The notes: generated from the letters alone by a model not told the origin. DNA of 64,000 nt from Lytechinus variegatus (GCF_018143015.1 NC_054746.1:18157532-18221531), one strand, 5' to 3'. Numbered from the stretch's first letter, positions 11,900 to 23,739 are shown. Numbers and translations are program-made.

Positions 11900-12540
11900 A
11901 AACAGGGGAAGAAGTTTGATCCACAATAAGTTTTCCTACATTTCTGGCTATCATATGTGGCTACCCTGGTAATGCACTCTCTGACAAATGCAAAAAAAAG
12001 GTTCTTGCACATCTTTACCCCAAGGCCAATGTGTGAGCCAAATTTCATGAGAATTGGTTCAAAACTGATGAAGTAGTTCAAATTGCAAGTGTTTTACTAA
12101 ATTTCGCCATATAATATGTTGTTCCCATGGCAACACAATTTTGAAAATGCACACAAAAAGTGCTATGTACATCTTTACTTCAATACCAATGTGTGTGCCA
12201 AATTTCATGAAAATTGATTGAAAACTGATGAAACAGTTTGAATTGTAAGGTTTTTTCCCCAATTTTCACCAGATATGTTGTTACCATGGCAACAAGATTT
12301 CTGAAAGACACACAAAAGTGTGTCTTAGACATCTTCACCTCAAGACCAATGTGTGTGCCAAATTTCATGAGAATCGGTTAAAAACAGAGGAAGTGGTTCT
12401 AACTGCAAGATTTTTACCTTATTTTTGCAATAATACACTGTTACCATGGCAACACAATTTCCAACACATGCAAAAAATGTGTCTTGCACACCTTTACCCC
12501 AAGACCAAATATGTACACACACACCAACATTCAACCCCCT
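11900..12540 (-). repeat. Internal tandem repeats of about 165 bp, right arm
   Basis: Reverse-complement counterpart of the 9150-9780 array, with GCCAAATTTCATGA and TGTTACCATGGCAACA boxes at similar spacing. Confidence 0.8.
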
Positions 12541-12880
12541 CCACCGTCACCCTTCGGCTTGGTTAGCATCTTCATTCAGATATTTGGTGCATTGAGATGC
12601 GAGGACAAACAGAAGATCTGTTCAAAAAGGGTCTGAATTCAAGAACTAATTCAATGCAAAATAATGCACTGCTATTGAGTTTTGCACTAGCGCTAGTCTA
12701 TATATCAGACAAATCTGAACTCATAAATTCTGACATTTTCACCCTTTTTTCACTGTTCCTGCAGCCAGATTTTTTGGAGCATACCCCATTCTTAATTCTT
12801 ATACATAAACAAAGGTCTGGAGAAAAAATCATGCTTTTGTCCACCGTGTCCACATAATTCCGCTAACTGACCAGATTAAT

Positions 12881-14105
12881 TTAACTAAATCTATACATTT
12901 TATTTGAATTAATTATGATATCTTGCATGAAATTAGACTTTGGCTGTAAATCTATTAATAAATTAAATCTTGATAAAGAGATTTTTGTGAAATCAAATGA
13001 TCAAATGCACATAACAGAAATAAGAATCCATTGTTTTCTTATGTAGTTTATTGTGCAATTTCCTATATGTATTTCTTGGGATTTTTATTTTTTACCTTTT
13101 TTTTTTATAGAAATCGTTATCAACATTATTTCAATAGTAAATAAACTTAGATAGTTTTGATTAGTAAAGGGGAAAATAATGATACAGTTATGAATTTACA
13201 TTTGATTTGTTCATAAATATCACGTTTTGAGCAACTTCGGGTCTGACATTCATTTACATTATGTGCTCGACCGTCGCAAATTCGGTGTTCCGTTTCACCA
13301 ATTTTCGACAAAGACCTCCCAGCTGTTCATTGCTATTTGACGCGTTTTCTTGAATTCGTCGTGGGTTGCGGAACGAAAACTACAGGGGATGACCACATAC
13401 CTCTATGAATTTCAAATAGTGACAAAAAAATGACATGCATTGCACCTATTATTAAATTGAGAAGAAAATTAAGACTGTCTTGCCCCCCCTCCCCTTTTAA
13501 AATAATAGCATTGTTCCTAGATTTTAGGCGTAGCAACAAAATATAATAAAATTAGTATTTTCTTTGTTGTATTGACATAAATTCAGAAAACCCCAAATAA
13601 AAAAAAATGGGAAGTCCATCCTGATTTCAATTGCATGGGGAAAAATCGGAACCACATGTCGGGGTTCGAATCCCAAAGTAGCACTCGCGTCCTTTGGCAA
13701 GGCGTTCATCTACATTTACCACTCTCAACCCGGGTGTAGTAACTGGGTATCCGGTAGGAAGAAATTAAATCATAGAGCTATATATTAAATGAACATTTGA
13801 AGAGTACGCGTACGGTATGAATGAATAGATGTGTTCATTGTATTAAGGTGAAAGCATATTGTTAGCGTACTTGAACATCAGCAGTAAACTTTGAATTGAA
13901 TTTATGTCAAGTAATGTTAGTGTATTTAGTTATGGAATAATGGATCTGTGTGAGATCAATACTGCGAATCAGTAGGCCTACAAATTGGAATGTTTTTTTG
14001 TAGTAAGTATATTGTATTAATTTATTTTTTTGCACATGTTCCCAAACTATATTGCAGTACGATAAATAAGGTGATATTAATAGTGTGACAAGGGTAGTAT
14101 GTTTT
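12881..14105. other. Duplicated non-coding 3' flank, unit 1
   Basis: No gene seen. Matches 29710-30500 and 31166-32527 in unit 2. It contains the SINE remnant at 13630-13780. Confidence 0.6.
13630..13780 (+). mobile_element. tRNA-derived SINE fragment
   Basis: Carries a perfect tRNA-type internal B box (GGTTCGAATCC at about 13665-13675). The shared SINE body follows: CCTTTGGCAAGGCGTTCATC, CCACTCTC and GGGTATCCGGTAGGA. The body matches 41576-41854 and 30430-30560. No folded tRNA cloverleaf is intact, so this is not a functional tRNA gene. Confidence 0.65.
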
Positions 14106-15278
14106 TCTCGTAGCGATGCATGATGATAAGCACTAAAATATCCATGGTGGATGATAATAATTTGCAAATCTGATGAAGAGGAGCGAGGGCAAGATTAAGA
14201 ATAAGAAATTCATATTCCTTTTAAATTCAGATGAAATATGAAGTGATCTCTATGAACATTCATCATTCAATAATCACCGATCGATAATTCATTTCGATTT
14301 ATAAGTGCACTGACATATGATGAAAAATTATTAAAGAAATCAACACATCTAATGTGGAAAAGAAAAGTGAATGAAATATCTTACGTGAACATTTGAAGAA
14401 TTAAAAAAGAGACCTCATGAAAACTGTAAAAAAAATCTCTTTGAATTTTGAGAAAGCATCATCAGTGATGACTACAAAGAGAATTAATTTTACTTTAATT
14501 CAACATAGATCAGGGGGGAAAACATTCAGTGTCACTCTTTAAAGGACAAGTCCACCCCAACAAAAAGCTGATTTGAATAAATGGAGAAAAAATCCATCAA
14601 GCATAACACTGACAATTTTATCAAAATCGGATGTAAAATAAGAAAGTTATGACATATTAAAGATTCGCTTAATTTCACAAAACAGTTATATGCCCATCCT
14701 GATCGTTATGCTCTTTGTGGACCGATATCATCACTCACCATTTCTTTTGTAGTTCATTGTATGATTTATGGAATATCTTAATTTTTCGTCATTGTCATGT
14801 GAAACAAAGATTTATTTCTCCTTGAATATGTAGAATTAGCATTTTTTTACATTTCTTGGTTTATTCAAGTTGATCATTTCTGTCAGAATCGTAAAAATGG
14901 AAATTTGTATAACTCAAACAATAAAACCCAAAAGAAATAGTGAGTGATGGACATCATCGACTCTCTCATTCGCATATCAATGAGTTGTGCATAATTTATA
15001 ACTGTTTCGTTAAAAATAAACCAAACTTCAAAATGTCATAACTTGGGGTGGACTTGACCTTTAATACGGTAAGAAAATGTCTTTCAGTATTGGCTCATTC
15101 GTTGCGGTATAAGAGAAAACAGATAAGGGTAAGTACATAGGGAGAGAAGGGGAGTGAGATAGAATCAGAAAGAGAGAGGGCAGAGAGAGGGTGAGAGAGA
15201 GGGGGAGGGGAGAGAGAAAGAAGGGGGCAAAGTACATGTATAGTTGATTGGATATCATGATTAAAAATGGTGCGATTG
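14106..15278. other. Start of unit 2, non-coding
   Basis: Repeats the unit 1 flank (2022-2650) and is interrupted by the MITE at 14539-15064. A purine-rich AG tract lies at 15140-15230. No gene supported. Confidence 0.6.
14539..15064. mobile_element. Palindromic MITE (AAAGG family), unit 2 only
   Basis: Termini are TTAAAGGACAAGTCCACCCC and the complement of GGGGTGGACTTGACCTTTAA. Unit 1 has an uninterrupted site (GTCACTCTTCAATACGG near 2457), which fixes this as an insertion. Internally it shows the ATCGGATGTAAAATAAGAAAG block shared with 42085-42691. Confidence 0.85.
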
Positions 15279-16439
15279 CAGGGGCGGATCCAGGATTTTG
15301 AAATAGGGGGGGCGCCAGCGGCGAGGGAGCGAAGCGACCGAGCGGGGGGAGGGTGTGGGAGGGGGATACCCCCCTCCCACGGCAAGGACTTTTTCAAAAA
15401 ATCATGTCCAAAAGTCGTATTTTGAGAGCACCTTTAGAAGAAAAATGCTTACTTAAATCACTGTAACTTCATGAATAAAAGACACATACTGACTCATTTA
15501 GGAGCTGGTTTCCAGTCACACACCGTATAAGCGGTCATTCAAAATATACATTTGGCAAAGGCTCTTCACTTGCTTGCATCGTGTGATTGAAACGTCAAAT
15601 TTAAATGATACGAAACTGAGACTTGTAATCGATAAGTTCCGAATAATCCATTCTGTTTATTGTCATTTGTGTATTTACATTGTGTGTTTCAAACAAGAAT
15701 TGTTTAGTCGTATGGCAACATGCATAAAATTTGGTTCTTTTTTCCCCAAAATGCACAGTAAATTTTTACAAACTACAGAAAAAAACGACATCATCTTCTG
15801 GTAATCAACCTTTACCCTCGTATTATTTTCAAATCATCTTCAATAATCCAGTCATTCTGCACAACCTCAAAGTAATATAATGCTTCTTAAGGGGATTCTC
15901 ATCATTTTTATTGTTTACGTTCAAAGTCTCTCATCGCGTTGCCATCTTAACTTATGACCAGCCAGGATGAAATTGTATTTATATTTATTTTAACATAAGA
16001 TAATCAATTTTTTCGAAGCACTTGTTAAAACTATACCACAAATAATTAAATAAGGTCAATGATAAAATGCTAGAAAATACATGTAAGGAGCTTTGATATC
16101 CAGTCCATAATTGTATAAGTTATAAGTTACTTTTTAAAAATACACAATGTGTCCTCGGGACGTTTTTCCCCAGCACGAAAGTATATTTATTCTCCCCCCC
16201 AACCCCTACCCCCCCCCCGTCACATAAAATCTTCGCTCCTTACGCTGACATATAGCTGCCTATACACAGCAAACGCGGAGTGGGGTCGACTGGTGATTGA
16301 GAATATACAATTTTGCTCCTTGATAATTCGTTGGAATGATTGCTTCGGCGAAACTTAGTTGGGGCGCCCTGGATAATATGCCTCTGAATCTACCAGAAAG
16401 AGTAAAAGTTAGTTTACATTAAATACAAATATGTCTGAC

Positions 16440-17949
16440 CAGTGGCGTACCGTGGGTCACGGCATTGGGGGGGCACCAGCAAAAATTTCGGGTTACTTAC
16501 GGAGCGCGCGAAGCGCGCTCAGTTGTCAGGTATACTGACCTAATAGAGAAATTTTAAGGACATGCAGTGCCATCAAACGGATATGTATCTCACTGATTAA
16601 ATAATGCGAGCGCGAAGCGCGAGCTGAAAAATTTTGATATTGACGGCTAAATATTGACATCATATATAAGCAAATTGTTTTGTAATCATGATACTTATCT
16701 GTCTCGCTAAACAAACAATGCGAGCGCGAAGCGCGAGCTAAAATTTTTGTATATATTGACCCTAAACAAGAAAATTTTAAGGATTATATTTTAGAATCCA
16801 TTAAGAGTATAATTATCTCACCATAGTCATCTAATGCTATTGCCATCCTTTGCTGATTTTGTTAGAATTACTTGAACACAGTCATGAAACACCTTTTGTA
16901 GTCATGTAATAATGATTATCATACGCATCTTACTAATCAAATACTGCAAGCGCAAAAGCGCGAGCTGAAAATTTAGGAAATATAGACCTGAAGAGGAGCA
17001 TTCTAAGGGTTGTTTGTAGGAATTCTCTAAGACCCTACGTATTTGACTAACCAAATGATGTGAGCACGAAGCGCGAGCTGAATTTGACCACAAACATGGA
17101 TATTTTAAGGACTATAGTTACGAATCCATTAAGACAGAGTATATATATCTCACCATAGTCATCTAATGCGAGTGCCAAGCGCTTGCTGATTTTGTTAGAA
17201 TTACATCTAAACACATGGAGCACTTTTTGAAGTCATTGTAATCATGATTATTATACGCATCTCACTAATGAAATACTGCAAGCGCGAAGCGCGAGCTGAA
17301 AAATCTAGGAAATTCAGACATGAAGAGGGGCATTCCAAGGCTTGTTTGTAGGAATTCACTAAGACCCCACGTATTTCACTAACCTAATGATGCGAGCGCG
17401 AAGCGCGAGTTAAAATCTTTTGATATTCAGATCAGAAAAATTGACATTTTAATGACGGATTTTAGGAGTTCATGAAGAGCAAAAATCTCACCAATACACT
17501 AATGCGAAAGTTAGCACGGACAGGAAATGTTTTATATTAAGACCTTAAAATAGGGCAATAACTTTCAGTAGTCATGAAAAATAAGAATATATCACTACTT
17601 AAAACAATAATAACTCTAATTTAGAGGAAATATATTATTTTGTTGTATATTGATTTGAAAACGGGAGGCTTTAGTACAGCAGGTTTATATATCTCGTTAA
17701 AAAGTCTATGCGAGCACCAGGAACAATGAAGACATAATTAAGCAAATAATGTTTCATAAAGTTGTGAAAAATGTTTCGTATGTTATATAATGTAACACTA
17801 TGATAACAGCAATTTCTTCTTTCCCCCACTACGTTTCTCTTCCTTTTTCCCTCTTTTTCTCCTTTTCCCCGTTTTTTTTTTTGGGGGGCAGCCGATGGGG
17901 GGGGGGTGGGCACGTGCCCCATGCCCCCCCCCCCGTAGTTACGCCACTG
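16440..17949 (+). mobile_element. Nested hAT-like non-autonomous element A
   Basis: Termini CAGTGGCGTA at 16440 and TACGCCACTG ending at 17949. It is flanked by a perfect 8-bp target duplication, TGTCTGAC (16432-16439 and 17950-17957), which is the hAT signature. The core is a minisatellite (see 16495-17525). There is no transposase frame, so it would depend on an enzyme from elsewhere. Confidence 0.88.
16495..17525 (+). repeat. About 111-bp minisatellite with a mirror-symmetric GC motif
   Basis: The motif GCGAGCGCGAAGCGCGAGC recurs, with decay, near 16497, 16605, 16715, 16943, 17054, 17164, 17276 and 17388. A degenerate copy lies near 16830 and another near 17503. Spacing is 108-115 bp. The 19-mer reads almost the same backwards on the same strand (a mirror repeat) and stands out strongly in AT-rich spacer. 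Confidence 0.88.
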
Positions 17950-18864
17950 TGTCTGACCTATACATTTCAGTGAAAACGTACATGACCAAGGCAGAATGAT
18001 AATGCTGCGCACGTGGCGCCCGATATAGGGCTTCATCTTTGAGTGAAGAATAATCTCGGGGATAGACATTATCATTCGCATCGTTGACACTTTCTCTCGC
18101 GATCTGTTACTTACAATTTACATGTATTTTGCCATAAAGACGGACAAACGCATGTTACAAAAAACACAAAATTTCGGGAAAAAATGATATACAATCCAAC
18201 ATCTTCACACTGGTCACTGCACTGCAACTCCCGATTACAAGTGGTGCAACTTTCCAACCAATCGACTTGCGCGCCCTGGAATACCGGAATTTACATATTG
18301 CAATACAGTATGACAGAGGTGCATTTGTGCGAACACAAAGGCCATGAGCGTAAGTTAAAATATAGTTTTGACTAGATCTAGCCCTTGAAATTGACTACAT
18401 TGTACCAATCCAGTAAATATAACCATAAAAAAAAAATCCGGCGAAAAAAGGGGGGGCGCGCGCCCGGGGCGCCCCCCTCTGGATCCGCCACTGGATTGTA
18501 GAGATAAAAGTGATGTCGTTTCGGGCGAGAAATATCTATAAAGTATCTGATGTTAGTGACGATGACAATGCTGACGCTGATGATGATAAAGGTGGTAAAG
18601 TAATTATATGGTATAATGATGGTACCGTAGTGGGAAAGGGTCATGGCGGTTGTTTGTTTATTTTTCATCACCCAAAACGATATTCACATTGACACAAATG
18701 GTGTCAAATTTGCCGATGATAATATGTAATAACAGCTAAGCATGAATAAAATATATTTCTAAAGCATTTAGTCCCTTTAATAACAGAACATAGTTCATTG
18801 AAGTAAAATGCAGCTTGAAATAAAGCGTTAATTGTAACAGAACAACTAACAATTAAACAAATTC

Positions 18865-19030
18865 AATAGTGTAGTAGGTTTCACGGTACACCATGTATCT
18901 TTCTTGGGCAAATGTTGGTCCTGAAAAGGACCACCCAATCTCACCCAATCTGGAGATTGGGCGGTCCTTTTCAGGACCAACATTTGCCCAAGAAAGATAC
19001 ATGGTGTACCGTGAAACCTACTACACTATT
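18865..19030. repeat. 166-bp near-perfect hairpin
   Basis: Arms of 78 bp (18865-18942 and 18953-19030) pair with a single mismatch (18933/18962) around a 10-nt loop. Landmarks are TTTCACGGTACACCATGTAT and its complement. It is absent at the homologous point of unit 1 (near 3030), so it is a recent insertion or assembly-generated foldback. No coding frame is called. Confidence 0.93.
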
Positions 19031-19487
19031 CTTCTTCGCCATGGAAACCTTCAGCAGTTCAACTTTGCACTATTGCATTAAGCAAGAAATGTAAGCATCG
19101 TTTGTATTTTAGATAAAACTATTGACCTCATGTACTAAAATATTGACAGGATTTTGAATAAATAACATTAAATAAAATACTTCATCATATTCTTTTTTAT
19201 CAGTAATTTTCAAATGATGATGACGGCGATGATGATGGCAGTTTGAGTCTTTTTTCATTGCGAGGCAAAAAAATATCTTTTCTTGTTTCAATAATAAAAA
19301 GAGAGTTTATTTTTTTGTAGTTTAATCACCCCGCCTTTTGTTTTCAACTTACACCCCTTCAAGATCTTTACACCCCATTTCCAGTTTCATTTACTTTCGA
19401 AGTTCCTCAAACCTTCGGGGATGCCCACTCATCCTCCAAGACTTATGGAACCGCCGTCTTGAAATTATTAACGCTTAATTTCTGCAG

Positions 19488-20070
19488 CTTAAGTGGCAAG
19501 TTCACCCCCAGCAAAAGTTTGATTTGAATAAAAAGAGAAAAATCCAACAAGCATAATGCTTAAAATTTCATCAAAATCGGATGTAAAATGATGTTATTAC
19601 ATTTTGAATTTTCGCTTAATTTCACAAAATAGTTATATGCACAGACCGGTCGGTATGCAAATGAGGGAACTGATGACATCACTCACTATTTTATTATATG
19701 AAATATTCTATTTTTCTCCTCATTGTGTGAAACCAAACGTTGTTTCGCCCTGAACATGTGGAATTACCATTGCTTAACAATTTATGGTTCAGTTAAGTTG
19801 GTCCTTAATGTCAAATCTGTAAGCTTTGAAATATTGTATAAAATTCAAACAATTAAAAACCAAAGAAATAGTGAGAGAGGATAATCGATTCTTTCATTTG
19901 TATGTGACGAAATTGTGCATTTAAGTATTTTGTGAAAACTAAGCGAACTTTAAAATGTAAAAAAATGTCATAACTTTCTTATTTTACATTCGATTTTGAT
20001 GACATTTTCAGCATCATGCATGTTAGATTTTTTTCTGATAAAAAAAAATTCTGAGGTGGAATTGACCATA
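19488..20070. mobile_element. Palindromic MITE (AAAGG family)
   Basis: Left end AGTGGCAAGTTCACCCCCAG, right end TGAGGTGGAATTGACC, with ATCGGATGTAAAAT and TTTTACATTCGATTTTGATG internal arms. The left half is missing in unit 1. Confidence 0.68.
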
Positions 20071-20318
20071 AACAAACACACACATAAATCTAAAAACATT
20101 TCTCTTCAATTCTCTATAAATTTCCTTTAAACTCATCTTGAACGGCGCCTCGAGCGCTCTACAGAGTGGATTTGACGTTGTATAAGTGCAATGTATTATA
20201 TTATTTTCATGATAAGTGAAATGGGAGAAAATGAAGCGTAAAGCTCACGAGCGAATATTATGTACGCGAATAAAAATAAAAGAGGAAGATCACATAATAG
20301 TAGCAAGGATTTCTGAAT

Positions 20319-21651
20319 CAGTGGCGTAGCTACGGGGGGCCTGGGGGGGCACGTGCCCCCCCAGAAAAAATTGGCAGAGCAAAAAAAAAGAAAAGAAAAA
20401 AAAGGAGAAAGAAAAAGGAAAAGAAGAAGAAAGACAGACGAAAAAAGAAGAGGAAAATAAGAGGAGGAAGACGACTGAATGAAATAATGTGAGGGGAAGA
20501 CTTGCAATAAAAAAAAATCTTTTCATGTTTTCATCTTTTCATTACTATATGAAATTTTTGCTGGCGCTTCGCGCCATAATTGCCTGTTCGATGGGATTCA
20601 TATCTTGCTCAATAGGCTGATGTGGAGCAAGTTTTGAAGTCAATATGCAAAACATATTTTAGCTCGGACATCGAGCTTTCATTATTTTTTTTTTCATTTA
20701 CAAATTTAAGTGCTCTGTAAAATGTCCGTGTTATGGTCTACATATCAGCATTTTAAGCTCACGCTGCGTGGTCACATTGTTTGGTTTGCCAAGTTCATAT
20801 TGTCTACGTGTATTCCATAATGTTCCATTAAACAAATGTATTCAGAATGTCCAGATTTTAGGTCTAAATATTTAACATGCGCGATATAGCGTGCATGTTC
20901 TTTATTTAAAATGTACTTAAATTATCCAGTTTTACATCAGAATATCAATAATTGTCTGCTCACGCTTCACGATCGCATTATTAATGATACCCAATTGACT
21001 ATATCATATTTATGACTTACAAAATATGAATAGAGTGTCCTGCTTTTAGGTCTAAAATCTAAATTTTCTTCCTCTCGCGCTTCGCGCTCGCATCAATTGT
21101 TTAGTTACATACCTATAACATTGATTAATACAAAAAGTGCTTAGAATGACCATTTTTTTAAAGGTCGGAATGTCAAAAAATTTGCTCGCGCTTCGCGCTC
21201 GCATTATTGAAATATATACCGTCTTCGTGGGTAACTGTAAGCAGTCCTTAACAGGTCCCTTTTCGATAATGCTAGAACAGTTGATAAACATTTCTGTTCG
21301 CGCTTGGGGGTACATACGAATCTTGTTCAGGATCACACATAACATTGCCCAGAAAATTAAATTTCAGGAAAAAATACATTAAAGTAAAAAAAAAAATCGC
21401 TCGCGCTTCGCGCTCAAACTTTTTATAAGGCTTATGAGATTATTTTATGTTTATGTTGTTTTATAAGAATAAAACTAACAAGTGACTGATATAGGTGAAG
21501 ATATAATTTCGGGCCCCATCCCTTATTGGCGAAAGTCGGATCCGCCCTTGTGGACACATACACACACACCGGCAAAATGGCTGGTGCCCCCCCTGAAAAA
21601 GCAAGGACCCCCCAGTGCCCCCCCGGGAAAAAAATCCTAGCTACGCCACTG
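20319..21651 (-). mobile_element. hAT-like non-autonomous element B
   Basis: Terminal inverted repeat CAGTGGCGTAGCTA at both ends (20319 and, as complement, ending 21651). It has a perfect 8-bp target duplication, TTCTGAAT (20311-20318 and 21652-21659). Unit 1 has no insertion here (3770-3800). It shares the mirror-motif minisatellite of element A, in reverse orientation. A purine-rich tract lies at 20375-20465. No transposase frame. Confidence 0.92.
20560..21420 (-). repeat. About 110-bp minisatellite in element B
   Basis: GCTCGCGCTTCGCGCTCGC-type motifs occur near 20560, 20760 (decayed), 20870 (decayed), 20960, 21075, 21182, 21297 (decayed) and 21401. Spacing among the last five is 104-115 bp. 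This is the reverse complement of the module in 16495-17525. Confidence 0.85.
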
Positions 21652-22299
21652 TTCTGAATGATATAAAATGGTAGGCCTGAAGAAAAATAAAATTGATAAA
21701 AAGGTATTTTCCCCGCAAAGGTAGAATCAAGAACCATTCAGGGGCACATAGAGGAAATACGTTGTTTACAGCGGACGGGAAAAATGGGGCTGGGGCAGGA
21801 AAAGACTGTTAACTTTTTTTTTTCTTTTTCAAGTGATAAAGGATGAAAATTTGAAAGAATAGAAATATCAATCAAATAACATTAAAAATGTATATTTCCA
21901 ATACTAGAATAACTAAATAGCCTACTATGAAACATGTATCTATGATGGAGCATAATAATTCATCTGTGAAAATTGGGTGTTTTGTTGCATCCTCCCCCTA
22001 TAAAGATATTCTGGCATCACCCCTTCTTATTCCCTATGCTCAATAGATTCAAGTGAATAATCAATGAAAAATATCATTGAAATAATATAGATTTATACGG
22101 TGAAAATATAAATAGGGTGAAATCTGCTCATGCGTACATAGATTAACCAATCGAAAAATGAGACAAATCCCCAGGGATTCGATAAAATTGTAGTCACTGT
22201 GACATGACTTCTTAGACACCGTTCTTTCATTAGCAAATCAGTATTTCTCAGCGAATCAAATTCAAGAATTTAACCATTTTTTCAGCGATTATTAACCCC

Positions 22300-22469
22300 C
22301 AGTGGGTACTACATTGGACGCCCGTGTGGAACATCGGTAACGTGACATGCAAAACATCTTCACGCGCGTGTTCTGATCTTTCATTTTAATCTATACCCAG
22401 CCCGGATACCCACACTCCCAGCCAGTTAGACTGCTGATACATATTGATTGCCGACATTATTAACCAGGG
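22300..22469 (+). other. Putative non-coding first exon and promoter region of GPCR 2
   Basis: Homologue of 4500-4665. The strong donor is retained (AGGG then GTAAGTATAA, with GT at 22470-22471). An acceptor with AG at 26093-26094 (CTTAATAG) precedes the GPCR 2 coding exon. Conservation of both splice signals across the duplication is the argument for the exon. Confidence 0.42.
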
Positions 22470-23179
22470 GTAAGTATAATTTTCTTTAAAAAAAACACAT
22501 TAGGCCTAGAACGTTACTTATTTCAAGTATACCAATCAAGTCATACTCATACAGCGGATTTTCATTTTCTTATTCTATTTTAAAAACGGTTTAACACCAA
22601 ACAGTAGAACATGTGAATTCTTTTTTTCCATACGAATTCTCAAGAAATCAACTATACCAACATATTTTAAACTTAATTAATGTCTGTTAGTTACATTTTG
22701 ACCATTAAACTAGCGTTCTTACGAAAATGTATAATTCATATTGATAAATTAGAACAAAGACTATACATCAGAAAGTTAAAGGGATTAAAAATGAACAAAG
22801 AAACAAAAGAACGGATGAACAAGATAAAAAGAAGAAAACGGGTTGGGGAATCATCATTGAATACAAACGAAGTTTTAGCCATGCAGTTTTTGCTTCACAT
22901 TTTTACTAGAAATTGATTTTATTAAACGCATAGATTCTGAATTATTGTTAGGGTATTTCTAACATATTTTTGGGACAGTGTTATTTTTAATTCCAAGTTA
23001 CGTAGTCTAGTTTCATGGAATGCATGAATTTGATTGGTGAGAATATGGGTGATACATTATTTTGTAATAAATCTTGAAAATATTGAATACCAAGCAATGT
23101 GATATGATAATTGAATAAATAAAATAAATTTAGTTTTTAAACGGAAAAAACTGAGGAGCAGGAAGGACATAATATTCAA

Positions 23180-23328
23180 TACCTTAACCAAAGGGCAAAT
23201 AAATTTGTCCTTTTTTGTACTTCTCTTAGTTCTCTTTACTTTTATGTCTTACTCTCTTAAGCGCCTTGAGCATTTAATCAAAATGGAAAAGACGCTATAA
23301 AAATTATATGAATTATTATTATTATTAC
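23180..23328 (+). mobile_element. SINE 3' end with ATT tail
   Basis: Body fragment GCGCCTTGAGCATTTAATC followed by GACGCTATAAAAATTAT and an (ATT)n tail. This is the same 3' architecture as 41576-41854. It is absent at the homologous point of unit 1 (near 5455). Confidence 0.6.
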
Positions 23329-23445
23329 ATATACGTAAAGCATTCTCTTGCAACTTAAACAAATCTTCAAGTTTACCTTGAGATTATAAATTTCCCAAGA
23401 CACCTATGCAGTAAGTCAAATATGGCGAAATGAGAGTATTGTATA

Positions 23446-23710
23446 TACACTGTTAAAAAAATCATCCTAAAAATAAAAGTTATGCAGCATAGTCTCGAGA
23501 ACACCTGTAATCTTACCAGGTTGCGTAATCTTACAGGAAATTGGTATTTCGTGTATGGAATCTTACAAATGTCCTTTTCCCCTTTTTAAACACGCCTGTT
23601 CTGTTAAATTGCAAAAAACTCCGGTTTCATGAATTTACCGAATGATTCTGTTATTGCTTTCTGCAAAATCTTCCTTTTTCCTGTAAAATCAGGGCATTTT
23701 TAACAGTGTA
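23446..23710. mobile_element. 265-bp MITE with TACACTGTTAAAAA ends
   Basis: TACACTGTTAAAAA at 23446 and its complement ending at 23710. Non-coding; contains repeated ATCTTACA. Absent from the equivalent stretch of unit 1. Confidence 0.72.
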
Positions 23711-23739
23711 GGGAAGGGCACATTAAAATTTGTTATAAA

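Larger units (their letters stand above)
8812..12880. mobile_element. About 4-kb long inverted-repeat (foldback-type) element
   Basis: The left arm (about 8812-10830) is repeated in reverse complement at about 11150-12880, leaving a spacer of roughly 300 bp. Terminal pairing is CTGGTCTGTTAGCG with the complement of CGCTAACTGACCAG. Arm landmarks pair in order: the GTGTCCACAAG-type end, the CCATGGTAACA boxes, and the G-tract at 10622-10640 with the one at 11325-11337. Unit 2 lacks it and shows an undisturbed site near 29705-29720, so it inserted into unit 1 after duplication or was lost from unit 2. Neither arm has a coding frame with a recognisable transposase. The mirror-image short frames in both arms are by-products of the palindrome. 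Confidence 0.85.
2022..14105 (+). repeat. Unit 1 of a direct tandem segmental duplication
   Basis: Starts near AGCGATGCAT at about 2022, and the same start recurs at about 14106. Ends near GACAAGGGTAGTAT at about 14099, and the same end recurs at about 32527. Colinear matches to unit 2 include 2040-2560 with 14120-15160, 2640-2830 with 18490-18660, 3590-3720 with 20150-20270, 4260-4680 with 22060-22480, 6100-7030 with 23740-24650, the GPCR exon, and 12880-14100 with 29710-32520. It contains one GPCR gene and a fossil LINE shared with unit 2. It also contains a private 4-kb inverted repeat. Confidence 0.88.
15279..18493. mobile_element. Outer hAT-like element hosting a nested insertion
   Basis: Begins CAGGGGCGGATCCAGGATTT at 15279 and ends CTGGATCCGCCACTG at 18493, giving an imperfect terminal inverted repeat. 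The flanking GATTG (15274-15278 and 18494-18498) may be a target duplication, though it is shorter than the 8 bp expected for hAT. Unit 1 has an uninterrupted site (GCGATAGTAGAGAT near 2650). A second element (16440-17949) is nested inside. No transposase frame is evident. Confidence 0.68.
18494..20318. other. Unit 2 non-coding segment
   Basis: Matches unit 1 at 2650-3780. It contains the hairpin at 18865-19030 and a palindromic MITE at 19488-20070. The short open frame at 18510-18692 is not conserved in unit 1, where it stops after a few codons. No gene called. Confidence 0.6.

Noticed and set aside
9062..12566. Pairs of near-identical short frames on opposite strands
   Set aside because: Mirror images produced by the long inverted repeat; tandem repeat content, no protein family.
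13660..13690. Possible tRNA gene from the perfect B box
   Set aside because: No A box or cloverleaf partner stems; the context matches SINE copies elsewhere in the window.
18510..18692. 60-residue acidic frame in unit 2
   Set aside because: Unit 1 has an early stop at the same place, so it is not conserved.
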